Translations under genes and position numbers: made by a program | Source of the DNA: Megaustenia siamemsis | Taxonomy: Eukaryota; Mollusca; Gastropoda; Stylommatophora; Ariophantidae | DNA: 64,000 nucleotides | Direction of reading: 5' to 3' | Assembly: GCA_032433765.1 (NCBI GenBank) | Contig: JAVIAB010000092.1 | Coordinates: 33,144,534 to 33,208,533, forward strand | Shown: piece by piece, positions 33,001 through 39,349 of the stretch | Layout of the letters: each line of letters begins with the position of its first letter | Position numbering within the stretch: position 1 is the stretch's first letter | The notes under the pieces: model-generated | Seen by the model: only the letters and a program-made list of their open reading frames with translations | What the model was told of the DNA's origin: nothing | The model's database searches: none

Positions 33001-34862
33001 AGAAAAAAGGCCAGACAAAAATAACTGGGGAAAAGTAACAAATCTATAAAATAATGTTATTTAAAGACCCATAGAGTGCATGTAATTGTGCTTCTGTACA
33101 TCCAATAAATATTCAAATGTAAATTATGAACAATTTTAAACAGGACTCATGATTTTGTATTCATTTTTGCAGAGTAAGAACACATTTAAATGAATTTAAT
33201 TAGATAGGACAGTTTGGAAGGGTAACTAGTTGGGGAAACAAAGCTGTGGATAATGTAATTTTTCCCTGGGGAGAGAACTCAGGATTTTAATCTCAATGAA
33301 CAAATGTCACTTCCATGTTCAAACAGAGCTGATGAGTTTGTTGTTTGTCAGCAACAATTACCAAGTTAAGGAAACTGCATAGACTGTGTAGATGTTGACT
33401 TTATTATTTTATTATACTTTGACATATAGAATTTGTGTAGTTATTTGCTGGCCAAGAATTAGATTTCCTCTTTTCTGATAAAAATTCAAGGCATAGAAGC
33501 AGTCCATGGTGCTATGACTCAAAAGGTGGGCACAATTGTAAGAATCTTAATGCAGTCTGAGGTTTAATATGTTTAATTTTTGTTTAAGTTTGATGTAAGA
33601 CATAAGCACTGGGTGTGTAGATCAATGACTACTTTATTGTCAAGGAAAAGAAGAAACTTGGTCCTCATGTCATAGTGTGCTAATGTTGTCTTTTTTTATT
33701 TAAGAGTGAAGATGGATGAGTTAAAAAAAAAATTAAAGGTTCCCTCCACACCTTGCTAGGTGAATAAGGAATATGATGTTAGTGACCATATTTTTCCATG
33801 ATCATGGCACATTTTTGGGTGAAGTGGTTGTTACCACACCAGACTGCCTTTACTTCCAAGAAAACTCTCTGGTACCAATTTTTAGAGGCTGGTTGAACCC
33901 CCACAATCTTGTCAGTCTAAAAAAAATCTGTCACTTCTGGGAATTGAACAAGGATCTGATCAAGAAGCGAGCACACTAACCATTCAGCCTCAGCTACCAA
34001 AGCAGATGGATGAGTATATGTGATCAAAAACTCATCATCATCATGTGCCATACCATTTGGCTTAGGCGATCATGTCCTTCCACAATCTTCTATCATCGTA
34101 TCAGTTTTGTTGTTGACCTTTTTCCATGCCATGACACTAAACTATCCAGTATTTTCTCTCTCTGTAGTCTGCGATCTCTCTTTCCTCTGTATTTTTACAG
34201 TTGTAACCTAGTATTTCAACTTTCCTCTTCTCATGATGTGCTCGATCAAAAACTACTTTATGCAAATTGATGAATCAATGGCATTTCAATCAAATTAATA
34301 CATATGCTAGTTGCTTCAGTGTATACATACAATTATTTACTTTAATAAGAGAAAAACTACTGAGGAGCAAGAAAACAACTAGAGAAAGAGAGTTGATTTA
34401 CTCGAGATAGGGTACAGTTCAGAGAATTCTTTGATACAGATGGTTGCAGAGATTAGTTGCTAACTAAAAGAAGTAGTTGTAAAGAATTTGTGTAATGAAA
34501 AGATTACTCTGTGTGTATGTGTGTGTGTATTTTGGAAATGTTGGAAGAGGGGATGGGGGAAAAAAACAAAAGTGTAGTATCTCTATGACATAAATAGACA
34601 GACAACTCAGAACTATACTAATATTTCTGGAAGAAAAGTCTTCTGAAATAGACACACAAAAGACAGAGACTATGACTTCATACCCACTTTGTCAATGACA
34701 TAATATGAAATATTAAATGTTATCACTCATTAACATTTTTTCCAACTATTAGCATTTACCATAATCTCCCCTTGGTTATTAACCAAAGTCCAACCTGGAA
34801 CACCCTGAGACTCCATATTTGTATTTTCAGGTGAATCTGACATGATCACCCTTTACAGCCAC
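6426..34862 (-). CDS. CCPG1: CCPG1/PBXIP1-family ER-phagy receptor, ten coding exons, 1517 residues
   Basis: I joined ten exons by eye; every junction is GT-AG and all phases agree, giving 4554 nt from ATG (34843) to TAA (6426). The N-terminus contains GWTLV (W18-V21), matching the GWTVI LIR of human CCPG1. A Ser/acidic run followed by IEVVSLE (41-47) resembles its FIP200-binding motif. One hydrophobic segment (447-468) follows a Ser/acid-rich cytosolic region. After it come heptad-rich stretches (469-527, 736-786), a basic amphipathic region (1046-1133) and a Cys/Trp-containing region (1140-1253) that align in order and character with CCPG1. Known role of the family: ER membrane protein linking ER to LC3/GABARAP and FIP200 for selective autophagy. 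Human CCPG1 is about 757 residues, so this copy is twice as long, with a C-terminal Trp-repeat tail (1361-1478). Vertebrates have two paralogues (CCPG1, PBXIP1); this gene may be the ancestor of both. Function is inferred from motifs. Confidence 0.78.
9006..9528 (-). CDS. CCPG1: CCPG1-like exon 9 (residues 544-717)
   Basis: The acceptor is TATTTCATCAG and the donor GTTAGT is at 9005-9000. The exon is 523 nt, phase 0 in and 1 out. The first 60 residues look folded, with two Cys and a Leu pattern (SSLEGETFEKVLRTILDGV and following). The rest is Asn/Asp/Ser-rich and probably disordered. Confidence 0.72.
10690..11460 (-). mobile_element. Degenerate LINE reverse-transcriptase fragment
   Basis: Minus-strand frames read KSQGCDDIPAEFIQSGQE, then after decay CIIDYRKTF (motif A region), SLYHEQQ-like and RCILSPYLFN (motif B region). 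These are typical of LINE reverse transcriptases. It is heavily frameshifted and lies inside intron 8 of the CCPG1-like gene. Confidence 0.6.
10995..11042 (+). mobile_element. Very short retroposon end with 13-bp target duplication
   Basis: ATTCCCTACACTT occurs at 10982-10994 and again at 11043-11055. Between them are 48 bp reading ATGGACATAATCGGAGTGCA then ATGATGATG and a TAAA-repeat tail. This is the 3' end of the same family seen at 53638-53844, and on the minus strand at 44354-44470. Confidence 0.7.
11917..11964 (-). CDS. CCPG1: CCPG1-like exon 8 (residues 528-543), 48-nt microexon
   Basis: This short exon has the acceptor AATTTCAG at 11972-11965 and the donor GTAAGT at 11916-11911. It is phase 0 in and out and encodes KRAKNYERAFDTLAAH, which continues the heptad pattern. 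It is too short for simple ORF finding, but strong splice signals and exact phase support it. Confidence 0.68.
12229..12404 (-). CDS. CCPG1: CCPG1-like exon 7 (residues 469-527), coiled coil
   Basis: The acceptor is TTCTGTTCTGAAG and the donor GTAAAT is at 12228-12223. The exon is 176 nt, phase 1 in and 0 out. The translation is a heptad-type coiled coil (SQLEILLKSKSNAYELQLS and following). It directly follows the membrane segment, as the lumenal coiled coils do in CCPG1. Confidence 0.72.
13040..13345 (+). mobile_element. LINE C-terminal fragment (family C)
   Basis: Plus-strand frames give MSRWTYIGHVFRRDN, then SKQALLWET and KRGRPKEIFKRTCIREAKL. This is the Gly/Arg-rich basic C-terminus of LINE ORF2 proteins. 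Stops are present. Confidence 0.65.
13545..13885 (+). mobile_element. LINE family A2, 3' fragment
   Basis: Frames match the C-terminus of the copy at 41522-42860 (SRQITPEAFELCIYRK, LKMKRKLLNTIQIRKMRFLG), followed by TGATGATGA. The copy is deleted between ITP and EAFE. Confidence 0.65.
14319..14630 (+). repeat. tRNA-derived SINE (third type)
   Basis: It starts GGGGACCTCGGTAGCCTGG (box-A-like) and has GTGTTTGATTCC (box B) about 60 nt later, then a unique body of about 230 bp. The pattern matches a pol III SINE head; no anticodon arm is intact. Confidence 0.55.
14964..15040 (+). repeat. Possible end of the foldback MITE family
   Basis: TTAACCCTAGATAACGATATC resembles the left end of the elements at 22605 and 24205. 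The matching right-end-like block is at 16690-16836, so this may be one copy split by later insertions (pogo-like element and LINE). Confidence 0.35.
15371..15427. repeat. (AT)n microsatellite
   Basis: Perfect AT dinucleotide tract of about 57 bp, bordering the pogo-like element. Reading frames through it are artefacts. Confidence 0.95.
15428..16291. mobile_element. Non-autonomous DNA transposon, 864 bp, pogo/Tigger-like ends
   Basis: The 5' end CAGTCGAACCTGTCTAAGG mirrors the 3' end, whose complement reads CAGTCGAACCTGGTCTTAGG. Each end abuts TA in an (AT)n tract, as expected for TA-targeting Tc1/mariner/pogo elements. The inside is richer in CpG than its surroundings and has no transposase frame. 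The CAGTCGAACCT ends suggest pogo/Tigger; that assignment is tentative. Confidence 0.72.
16306..16605 (+). mobile_element. LINE family A 3' fragment
   Basis: It encodes the family-A C-terminus: FFGHVMRREQLEHIVTT, REKIPDSLREWLGRRSTT and LWRDMITYASRHGT with the stop inside a TGATGATGATGAT tail. 5'-truncated. Confidence 0.75.
16690..16840 (+). repeat. Partial foldback MITE
   Basis: It shares AATAATTAGGAAGGTA and the end TTGTAATCCATGGTTAAAG with the copies at 22605-22862 and 24205-24753. Confidence 0.45.
16920..17981 (+). mobile_element. LINE family D, reaching the splice donor of CCPG1-like exon 6
   Basis: Two frames, 17108-17524 and 17566-18003, carry a reverse-transcriptase C-terminal half. 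Visible are LFADDQALIHETIEDLQEHL (catalytic FADD), FKYLGSLMTNDNSQTAEIES, and the basic tail ENTRPKGRPRKRWVDGI. The 3' end is GAAAGGCAGATGAGGAAGGA then GAAGAAGAAG, which directly precedes the complement of the exon-6 donor (17982-17987). One frameshift near 17525. Further pieces of the family are at 41160-41226 and 52046-52500. Confidence 0.75.
17988..18308 (-). CDS. CCPG1: CCPG1-like exon 6 (residues 362-468), transmembrane segment
   Basis: The acceptor is TTATCCACAG and the donor is a perfect GTAAGT at 17987-17982. The exon is 321 nt, phase 1 in and out. It encodes a Ser/Glu-rich stretch, then HRPNNHLS and a hydrophobic run of about 22 residues, VLNIIVVLVAILTMGISLGI plus IM (447-468). This matches the single membrane anchor of CCPG1, which is type II with a cytosolic N-terminus and lumenal C-terminus. 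A LINE 3' end touches the donor (see 16920-17981). Confidence 0.78.
18592..19126 (-). mobile_element. LINE family E fragment
   Basis: Minus-strand frame reads QQPGLKINRDKTKIIRINGV, SYIYLGSNIDKGGTENDTKV and more, the YLG motif of LINE reverse transcriptases, then a frameshifted C-terminus. A sister copy is at 61938-62700 on the plus strand. Confidence 0.72.
19400..19640 (-). mobile_element. LINE RNase H / C-terminal fragment
   Basis: Minus-strand frame contains LQDCIQTQLTDFRK and ADFIGES, matching the C-terminal words seen at 21776-21925 (ADFMRKSG). Heavily decayed. Confidence 0.4.
19915..20195 (+). mobile_element. LINE family A3, 3' fragment
   Basis: It matches NIRKKQSTFLQHIMRSGKFE YLVTTG of family A, with stops, and ends in a short ATGATGATGG tail. 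The next ~130 bp (to about 20330) resemble 13896-14030. Confidence 0.65.
21360..21436 (+). ncRNA. Decayed hammerhead-like motif of a Penelope-type tail
   Basis: AGATGAAGGC, a short hairpin closing with GGCC, then GAAACG and later CGTC fit the order of a hammerhead ribozyme (core, stem II, GAAA, stem III, cleavage site). The downstream CGTCCATTACCACGTAAAG is shared with 43358-43440. The invariant CTGATGA is changed (CAGATGA), so self-cleavage is unlikely. Penelope-like elements are known to carry such ribozymes. Confidence 0.4.
21776..22042 (-). mobile_element. Chimaeric LINE fragment next to the exon-5 donor
   Basis: On the minus strand 22042-21928 reads KLISTNTKLRLFKSNVLSTL TYACESWKTTRE (family B). 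21927-21776 reads CPQYTDLRRAMWS and ADFMRKSG, a different LINE C-terminus (RNase H side). The family B part starts about 8 nt beyond the 6-nt donor of exon 5. Confidence 0.6.
22057..22203 (-). CDS. CCPG1: CCPG1-like exon 5 (residues 313-361)
   Basis: The acceptor is TTTGTCTGCAG and the donor GTAATG is at 22056-22051. The exon is 147 nt, phase 1 in and out, so it can be skipped without frameshift. It encodes 49 residues including FRTGSSIGPSFNFM. A LINE fragment begins about 14 nt into the following intron (see 21776-22042). I know no family motif in this exon. Confidence 0.68.
22605..22862. mobile_element. Foldback MITE, about 258 bp
   Basis: Long inverted repeats: TTAATCCTAGGTTACGATACC and TCAAAACACAAATTCATCCA on the left mirror TTTGTGTTTTGATG and GGTATCATAATC...AAGGATTAA on the right. 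The internal GTACTTTCCTAATTACTACT is the complement of a word in the 24205 copy. Confidence 0.65.
22888..23042 (-). CDS. CCPG1: CCPG1-like exon 4 (residues 261-312)
   Basis: The acceptor is AATACAG at 23049-23043 and the donor GTAGGT is at 22887-22882. The 155-nt exon is phase 2 in and phase 1 out. It ends with AESSHSSKSDSDA, a Ser/Asp-rich run that may be a second acidic FIP200-type motif like the one in human CCPG1. The rest is disordered-looking. Confidence 0.72.
23434..24022 (-). CDS. CCPG1: CCPG1-like exon 3 (residues 65-260), acidic cytosolic region
   Basis: This 589-nt exon has its acceptor ATTTAG at 24028-24023 and its donor GTATGA at 23433-23428, with phase 1 in and 2 out. The translation is low in complexity, rich in Ser, Glu, Asp and Thr, and has no Cys cluster or predicted fold. 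It corresponds to the disordered cytosolic part of CCPG1 between the LIR and the membrane. Several short acidic-then-hydrophobic stretches could be further FIP200 or LC3 contacts, but none is clear. Confidence 0.72.
24205..24753. mobile_element. Foldback MITE, longer copy
   Basis: The left end has CCTAGTTACGATACCATAG and the right end TTTGAAGAATTTGTGTTATG followed by AGTCTAGGATTAA. These are the same terminal words as the copy at 22605-22862, with a longer inside. Confidence 0.55.
24815..24872. repeat. (TA)n tract left of the mariner
   Basis: TA dinucleotide tract; with 26284-26344 it formed one tract before the mariner inserted. Confidence 0.9.
24873..26283 (-). mobile_element. Mariner-superfamily element, 1411 bp, both ends intact
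   Basis: Terminal inverted repeats: CAGGGTGTTTTTAAAGTCGC at the left and, in complement, CAGGGTGTTTATAAAGTCGC at the right, extending through AGTGCAGTGAATTT. It sits in a (TA)n tract, so the TA target cannot be placed exactly. The transposase is on the minus strand (26110-25055). Confidence 0.9.
25055..26110 (-). pseudogene. Mariner-superfamily transposase, two premature stops
   Basis: The frame runs from MVLTIENRVFLVEHIF to HFQHML and stop. The helix-turn-helix region includes RQFVRKFPDSQAPHRNSVTK. Catalytic Asp candidates are FTDEAWF, QQDGATAHT and PDLTPPDYYLWG; 38 residues separate the second and third. In-frame stops TAA (after RPSIS, 25889-25891 region) and TAG (after IMES, about 25378) break it; otherwise the frame is intact. 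Spacing of 34, 37, 39 and 41 is known in named families; the similarity of WPARSPDLTPPD suggests kinship with the DD41D type. It supplies no host function. Confidence 0.85.
26284..26344. repeat. (TA)n tract right of the mariner
   Basis: Perfect TA tract between the mariner and a family B LINE. Confidence 0.9.
26345..26934 (+). mobile_element. LINE family B, 3' fragment
   Basis: It reads SFRSLEKLWKSKFISTNTKL through YVGHVMRIDNNRIAKQAL, then a small deletion in the basic tail and GGGCCGGCTACGGCTCGAAA at the 3' end. The usual TAGA tail has become TA repeats. Confidence 0.78.
26935..27012. repeat. (TA)n microsatellite at the LINE B tail
   Basis: About 75 bp of TA directly continuing the family B TAGA tail. 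Confidence 0.92.
27150..28500 (+). mobile_element. Second dead mariner, interrupted by a 630-bp insertion
   Basis: The transposase start is at 28018: MVDKSEQSVCTKFCMKLDKS ATETLEML, then after a stop VFDWYACFKAG and SPDNVEKMCELIH. Later comes KIIKGDESW with the first catalytic Asp. These are mariner signatures. The C-terminal half is missing. The 5' untranslated part is split at 27303/27934. Confidence 0.7.
27304..27933. mobile_element. Unidentified 630-bp insertion with 16-bp target duplication
   Basis: CAAATGACATTATGCT occurs at 27288-27303 and 27934-27949, exactly bracketing 630 bp that is visibly richer in CpG than its surroundings. There is no terminal inverted repeat, no poly-A and no long frame. 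The duplication length suits a retroposon or a Maverick-unrelated endonuclease insertion; I cannot assign it. Confidence 0.65.
28771..28880 (-). repeat. tRNA-like SINE head
   Basis: In complement: TTAGCCGAGTTGGCAGTG (box A) and GGGTTCGGTCC (box B). The acceptor stem does not pair, so it is not a functional tRNA gene. Confidence 0.5.
29213..29471 (+). repeat. SINE1, full-length tRNA-derived copy
   Basis: Box A TAGCTCAGTGGTTAGTG and box B GGGTTTGATCC lie within the first 65 nt. The body contains GGGTTCACCCAGCCTTAAAT and the 3' end ACTTGGCGTGACGGGGGTAC. Other copies are at 30499-30754, 37931-38163, 44532-44795 and 48300-48557. The boxes form an internal pol III promoter in such elements. Confidence 0.85.
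29650..30066 (+). mobile_element. LINE APE-endonuclease fragment
   Basis: The frame reads FTK-ENWKILF then IIGISETRWKECW, the GISETRW motif of apurinic-type LINE endonucleases, and later NHIDYIMIKDRFL near the domain end. It has several stops. Confidence 0.65.
30078..31039 (-). mobile_element. LINE family A3, inserted in a family A2 LINE, itself split by SINE1
   Basis: Minus frames: FKYLGTIITSDGRCTTEIKS, then after the SINE SESWTVDKQMKRRLETTEMG and KKQSTFFKHIMRRGKLEYL. The 3' tail is TGATGATGATGATA at 30078-30090. TCAACAACTTA at 30067-30077 and 31040-31050 is the target duplication. The SINE-bearing insertion is bracketed by CCATAGGTCAGA (30484-30495 and 30840-30851). Confidence 0.78.
30499..30838 (-). 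repeat. SINE1 with an extra tRNA-like block (dimeric form)
   Basis: 30499-30754 is a SINE1 in reverse orientation. Upstream of its head (30755-30838) is a second tRNA-like unit, in complement GGTTGGCTTACCACGGCAAC and box B GGGGTTCGTTCCC. Both lie inside one target duplication, so they inserted together. Confidence 0.7.
31051..32065 (+). mobile_element. LINE family A2, 3' half
   Basis: Decayed copy of the 41522 element: DSLKDIHLYDTDIRLICNL, a broken YVDD region, and KMKRALLNTIQTRQIRFLGD. It ends with ATGATGATGA near 32055. Confidence 0.7.
32494..32602 (-). CDS. CCPG1: CCPG1-like exon 2 (residues 29-64), FIR-like motif
   Basis: The acceptor is TATTCTAG at 32610-32603. The donor GTTCGT at 32493-32488 is a weak match to consensus. 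The exon is 109 nt, phase 0 in and phase 1 out. It encodes SGDEDSESSESSIEVVSLE and a further basic/acidic stretch. Acidic and Ser residues followed by a hydrophobic I-x-V-V-x-L-E core resemble the FIP200-interacting motif of CCPG1 (DDSDIVTLE in human). In CCPG1, phosphorylation-type acidity in such motifs favours FIP200 claw binding; that role is inferred here. Confidence 0.7.
32640..33725. other. Intron sequence, nothing recognised
   Basis: AT-rich intron 1 sequence of the CCPG1-like gene without a clear repeat end or exon. Confidence 0.45.
33731..34003 (-). repeat. SINE2, tRNA-derived
   Basis: In complement the head reads GCTGAGGCTGAATGGTTAGT (box A) and the box B region is TTCAATTCCC. The body shares GGTTCAACC and the TAGTGACCATATTTTTCC word with 53424-53903. 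Confidence 0.65.
34025..34262 (-). mobile_element. LINE family A3, 3' fragment
   Basis: Antisense match to the A3 C-terminus; ends in a TGATGATGATGA tail at 34035-34045. Confidence 0.65.
34760..34862 (-). CDS. CCPG1: CCPG1-like exon with start codon (residues 1-28)
   Basis: The ATG is at 34843-34841 and the exon ends in ATG before GTAAAT at 34759. It encodes 28 residues including PGWTLV, with the W-x-x-V spacing of a LIR motif at residues 18-21. A pyrimidine-rich tract ending in CCAG lies at 34866-34863, so the exon probably starts at 34862 with about 19 nt of 5' UTR. A non-coding first exon then lies further upstream (higher coordinates). I chose this ATG because no earlier one is in frame after that acceptor, and because the residues that follow match the family N-terminus. 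Confidence 0.75.
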
Positions 34863-34864
34863 CT

Positions 34865-35380
34865 GGAATAGACATTAATATCCATAAACTATAAACCAGA
34901 TTGTTTGTATGTTATAAGTCTGGTACGTGCATGCACATTCTCAAGCAAGAGTCCAAGGGATGCCGAAAAACATGTAATACCAAGTCATTCAATAAAAGTT
35001 TAATATTAACGATGCTTTAGGTCTGTCAGCAATTATAGCTAGGACATGAAGAAATTTTACCATTTTTTTAAAGTGCTCTAAAACACCATAAAACTACTAC
35101 ATGTTTTTACTGTCATCTCTTCACTTTCACATTTATAATCCACTTAATGGCATTTTTATTACTGTTTTTGGATCTCTTCTGATCTATCCACCTCCACTGT
35201 CTGCTTGTTATCACTAAGTGCACCTATCATTGACTGTGTTTTCTCAGCAGTTTATGGTTGCTGATTTTGATAGGGCAAAACAATCTGAGAATTTTCCTCA
35301 GGGGACATTTGGGTGAAATTATAACATTTTACTTGTTGTTTTCTCCAACATTAGGGGATCCATATAGAGTCATTGAAAGT
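34865..35380. other. Upstream of the CCPG1-like start codon, nothing recognised
   Basis: No convincing exon or repeat. A non-coding first exon could lie here or farther up; I see no CpG-rich promoter in this stretch. Confidence 0.4.
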
Positions 35381-35381
35381 A

Positions 35382-35490
35382 CCTCATCATCATCATCATC
35401 ATCAAGTACCGTGCCTACTGGCGTAGGTGATCATGTCTCTCCACAATTTTCGATCTCGGCAGCTATTTATCACTATTGTTGTGGCGATTC
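35382..35490 (-). mobile_element. LINE family A, short 3' end
   Basis: (ATC)n followed by AAGTACCGTGCCTACTGGCG and TCATGTCTCTCCACAATTTT, the complement of the family A 3' end, truncated to about 110 bp. Confidence 0.65.
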
Positions 35491-35704
35491 ATGATTGTTG
35501 AAAGTACCTAGCTCTCTCATAACATTGGTTAGATTTTAGTATTGTACTGTGTGGTTTCTAATGTTATATCTAACATAAGCTGTTCTTGCTTTAATCTTAT
35601 GCTGATACCTTTAAAATTAACTCAGTTTGATGTTACTGTGCTTCATTATGTGTTGTTCGTTCTATTATATTAATGAAAATATTCCACATTTTGAAACAAA
35701 GGCT

Positions 35705-35990
35705 CGGCTTATAAATATCTATCTATCTATTGTCCTTTCGAGCCGAAGACAGCACATACGACAGAACCACAATCTCAAAAACAGAAACCTTGCGTGCCAA
35801 AATGGCACATATTGCAGAGATCACTGCTCTAAAATCTATGGTGCTGTTTCCATAACAATACTTTTTACAATGACAGCTTGTCAAGCCATCGATCAACTCC
35901 TTAGTCGCCTCTTACGACATGCCTGGAAGGTCACAGTTTCACTATTCTTTACCCCCCTCATAATGAGGCCCCGGTAACACACGGGATACA
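35705..35990 (-). mobile_element. Retroposon 3' end with (TAGA)n tail
   Basis: In complement: GGCATGTCGTAAGAGGCGAC, TTTTGGCACGCAAGGTTTCT and GCTCGAAAGGACAATAGATA. The last word resembles the family B end but the body differs. Not identified further. Confidence 0.5.
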
Positions 35991-36062
35991 CAGGATTGTA
36001 CATATACTAGAATTTTTTTGTCATTCAAGAAACTATTTAAACAGATTTCAGAATATGATGTG

Positions 36063-36420
36063 AATAGTAAGTAATATTGGGGGGCTGAGAGATCTACAGG
36101 TAGGAAGTCAACATCTTGACAGGTAGGTCCCTGGTTTGATTCCACAGACAGTGGAAATTTTTAAAAAATCTAACCCATGGTTTCTTCGTGACATTACTTT
36201 TTCAGTCTCTGGTTAGTGAGATTTGATGTCTTGCCCTGTTGGAAAATGTTGAAAAACTGGAGGTCCCATATACACATTAAAGAACCCTTGACAGTTTAAA
36301 GTAAAATAGAGTAGGCCATAAAATGGCCACTTCCTGAGCAAAAATTGTTAAGCAAATCTACCTATCCATGCCGAAGATGGAGGTGTCAGGGTGAAAGGTG
36401 CAGATATCACTACGATGCTG
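36063..36420 (+). repeat. tRNA-derived SINE (fourth type)
   Basis: Box B GGTTTGATTCC near 36130 follows a weak box A. The tail shares CACATTAAAGAACCC and ATGGCCACT words with 13896-14060. Confidence 0.5.
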
Positions 36421-37499
36421 TAAACTAGCAGCACAATGCATCCATGCCACTTGAAGGGTGAATGCTAAGAGAAGAGTAATTTTCAGGATAGAAAGAAAGA
36501 GATAACATTATTTTTAATTATTTATTTACTATCTTATTTGTCATATGTAGCATTTGTTATGTTATGTCCACAAAGACCAAATGATACTTTCACTATTTAT
36601 ATTTAAAACAAAAATACTTTTTTAGACTGAAAAGTTTAGACAATCATGATGTGAAACTATAAAAGAAATATAGCACTTGAAATAATAAAGAAATAAAACA
36701 AATAAAAAAAGACAGTAGTCGAGTCGTTACTAAGTGACAGAGAAAGTCCTGTGAATTCCAATGGACAGACAATAGTGGGAGAACCCTAGTAGACAAAACA
36801 GGAGATATTGACAAGGGAAATAGGTTTGACTGTTTAGTCTTGACCCGATAACTAAAATAGAAAGCGAGTGGAAAATTTTAAGCATGAAAGGTAATGGCCA
36901 AATGACCAGCTAACCATAAGGAACAAGTACAAGTGGGTAGGGTCCAACCTCACCCAATTATTACCAAGCTGATGGGACTGTTGGGTGGGAAGATCAAGGT
37001 TAGTCTAAGAATGATCCAGTTTACAGAGAATACTTTCCTCAAATCGCTTGCCAAGATATGACCTCAGCACCATGTGACATCCGCATATAAAAAATGCAAG
37101 ATGACAAATGCCATGCCAAATGACTTTAAGGCTAGTTTTGGATAGATACCATGGGAATATAAATAATGGAAAATCACAGAGCTGTCTTTTCAACATTTTC
37201 GGCATGGTTCTAGCTTTTTTGCCCACGACCGGGAAGACATTCAGATGGCAGGAAGATGTAAAGGACTTAGGGCATAATGTAATAACAGAAAGACTTACAA
37301 TTCATATCAAGTTATAGACATAGTAATCTGATATACATCAGATGTGTGATGAGAGCTACGTGGCTTAAGGTAGCATAAATTGTAGTAAAAGTTCTATGAA
37401 GTTAAAGATTGACAAGAACGTGCGCAAAAATAAAAACATTAGTACTAACCACTGTCGTGAGGAGAGTGTTTTGTCAATTGGTGTTAGCCTAATAACATT

Positions 37500-37922
37500 A
37501 CCATCATCATCTTGTGCCATACTGTTTGGCGTAGGCGATCATATACTACCACAATCTTCTATCCACTGTGCATATCAGTTCTACTAGTGACTATTTTCCA
37601 TGCCATGACACCAAGCTGTCTTGTAAGTTCTCTATTTGTTGTCCATGATTTCTCTTTTCCTGTATTTTTCTAGTTGTAACCAAGTACTCCAGCTTTCCTC
37701 TTCTCATGATGTGCCCAAAAAATACTGATTGTTTCTTTTTGATGTTTTTTAGAAGTTCACTTTTTTGTGTTGGCCTCTGAGAAAATCCTCGTTGGTCTTT
37801 TTAGCTGTACAGGGAACTTTCAACATTCTTTTGAGAAATCCCATCTCTGTGGCCTCTAATCGTCTTCTTATCTGTTTGTCTACTGTTCATGCTTCGCTTC
37901 CATAGTCCAGAATTGACTCTTT
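37500..37922 (-). mobile_element. LINE family A3, 3' fragment
   Basis: Antisense A3 sequence from the (ATC) tail at 37502 to the complement of the SESWT region at 37915, with frameshifts. Confidence 0.7.
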
Positions 37923-37930
37923 ATAAAAAT

Positions 37931-38163
37931 TAAAGAGCCCTGTCATGCCAAGTGGCGTATAGCAAATATGGTGTTAGTGACCATAATTTTTACAGACCAG
38001 CACAAGATTTTTGAGGTAATGTTGTTGGTATTACGCCCGTGCCGCTTTACTTTCCCAGAAAAAATAAGGTACCCATTTAAGGCTGGGTGAACATGGAAAC
38101 CGTCGATCAGGATTGAACCTGGCCTCTTGTCCTTCACAGTCCAGTTCACTAACCGCTGAGCTA
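37931..38163 (-). repeat. SINE1, diverged copy
   Basis: It carries the body words TTACGCCCGTGCCGCTTTAC and ACCCATTTAAGGCTGGGTGA, and the head CAGTTCACTAACCGCTGAGC (complement). Confidence 0.75.
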
Positions 38164-38169
38164 TTGACC

Positions 38170-38670
38170 TATTCTAATAACACCCTAAAACTAATCAGTA
38201 ACATGGTAAACGACAAGAGTAGACGCAGACAAACTCGAGAGACTGGAAGAATAAAAGTTCTTGTCATTTGCTTTGATATATCTCAAGTCTTTTGTTAATC
38301 TGTTGAGAGTATAACAGAAGAAGCATGTCTGGTCGTTGACCATTAAGCATGACAAGAAATAAATTGAATGACATCCTCAGCCAGCCCAACCCACTTGCCT
38401 TGGGTGAGGAAATTGAGAAAAGCCCATCAGCAGCCACAAGGCCTGAACATACTTCACATGGTCATAACTCATAAATTGATGTCTTAAACAAGAATCAATC
38501 ACTTTAACATACTTACAACTGTAACTTTGACTGTTATTGTAACTTTACACTGATTGTCTGTTAGTCAAGTTAGTGTAATGTAGGCTGTAGTGTAGTGACT
38601 GTAAGTTACTACTTGATTTTAAGTAGTCTATAATTAATATACTAGTTATTACTACATTATTAGTATGACT
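38170..38670. other. Intergenic, nothing recognised
   Basis: No clear exon or element ends. Confidence 0.4.
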
Positions 38671-38679
38671 CAGCCTTAA

Positions 38680-39345
38680 CAGCAAAAAGACAGAAGTAAT
38701 GGTAACAACAAAGAAAAAGACATCACCTCAGTTCAAAATAAAGACAAGTGGAACAATATTAAAACAGGTAAATGAATTTAAATATTTGGGAACTTTGTTA
38801 ACCTCAGACGGAAGATGAACAACAGAGGTGAGATGCATAATGGCTCAGGCAAACGCAGCTTTCCAAAAGATGAGGAAGATACTATGCAATCCATTTTTGA
38901 CAGTTGAAAGTAGAAGAAGAGTTCTTAAATGTTATGTAGAGCCAGTCTTAACATATGGATGTAAATAATGGACAATAGGACAACAGACAAAAAAATCACT
39001 GGGGTCTGTAGAAATGTGGTTTTACAGAAGAATGTTGAGAATACCATGGACAGCTAAGAGTAATGAAAATGTTCTGAAAGAGGTCAAAGCAAAAAGAGAG
39101 CTAATTTCCAATATTAGGAAGAAACAATCATAATTTTTTGGTAATGAGAAGAGAACAACTGGAATATATTGTAACAACTAGAAAAATTGAGGGACGAAGA
39201 GATAGAGGGAAGCAAAGAGAAAAAAATACCAGACAGCTTAAGAGAATGGCAACAACAGAAATGATAAATAGTTGTCGAGATCGAAAGTTGTGGAGAGACA
39301 TGATCACCTACGAAAGCAGGCCCGGTACTTGATGATGATTAGTAT
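38680..39345 (+). mobile_element. LINE family A1, 3' half
   Basis: Frames read LNSKKTEVMVTTKKKTSP, VNEFKYLGTLLTSDGR, YRRMLRIPWTAKSNENVL and a C-terminus ending PGT before TGATGATGA. There are single-base breaks. Confidence 0.72.
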
Positions 39346-39349
39346 ATTA

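Noticed and set aside
36720..37320. Possible coding or retroviral fragment
   Set aside because: Several words look gene-like but no motif could be named on either strand.
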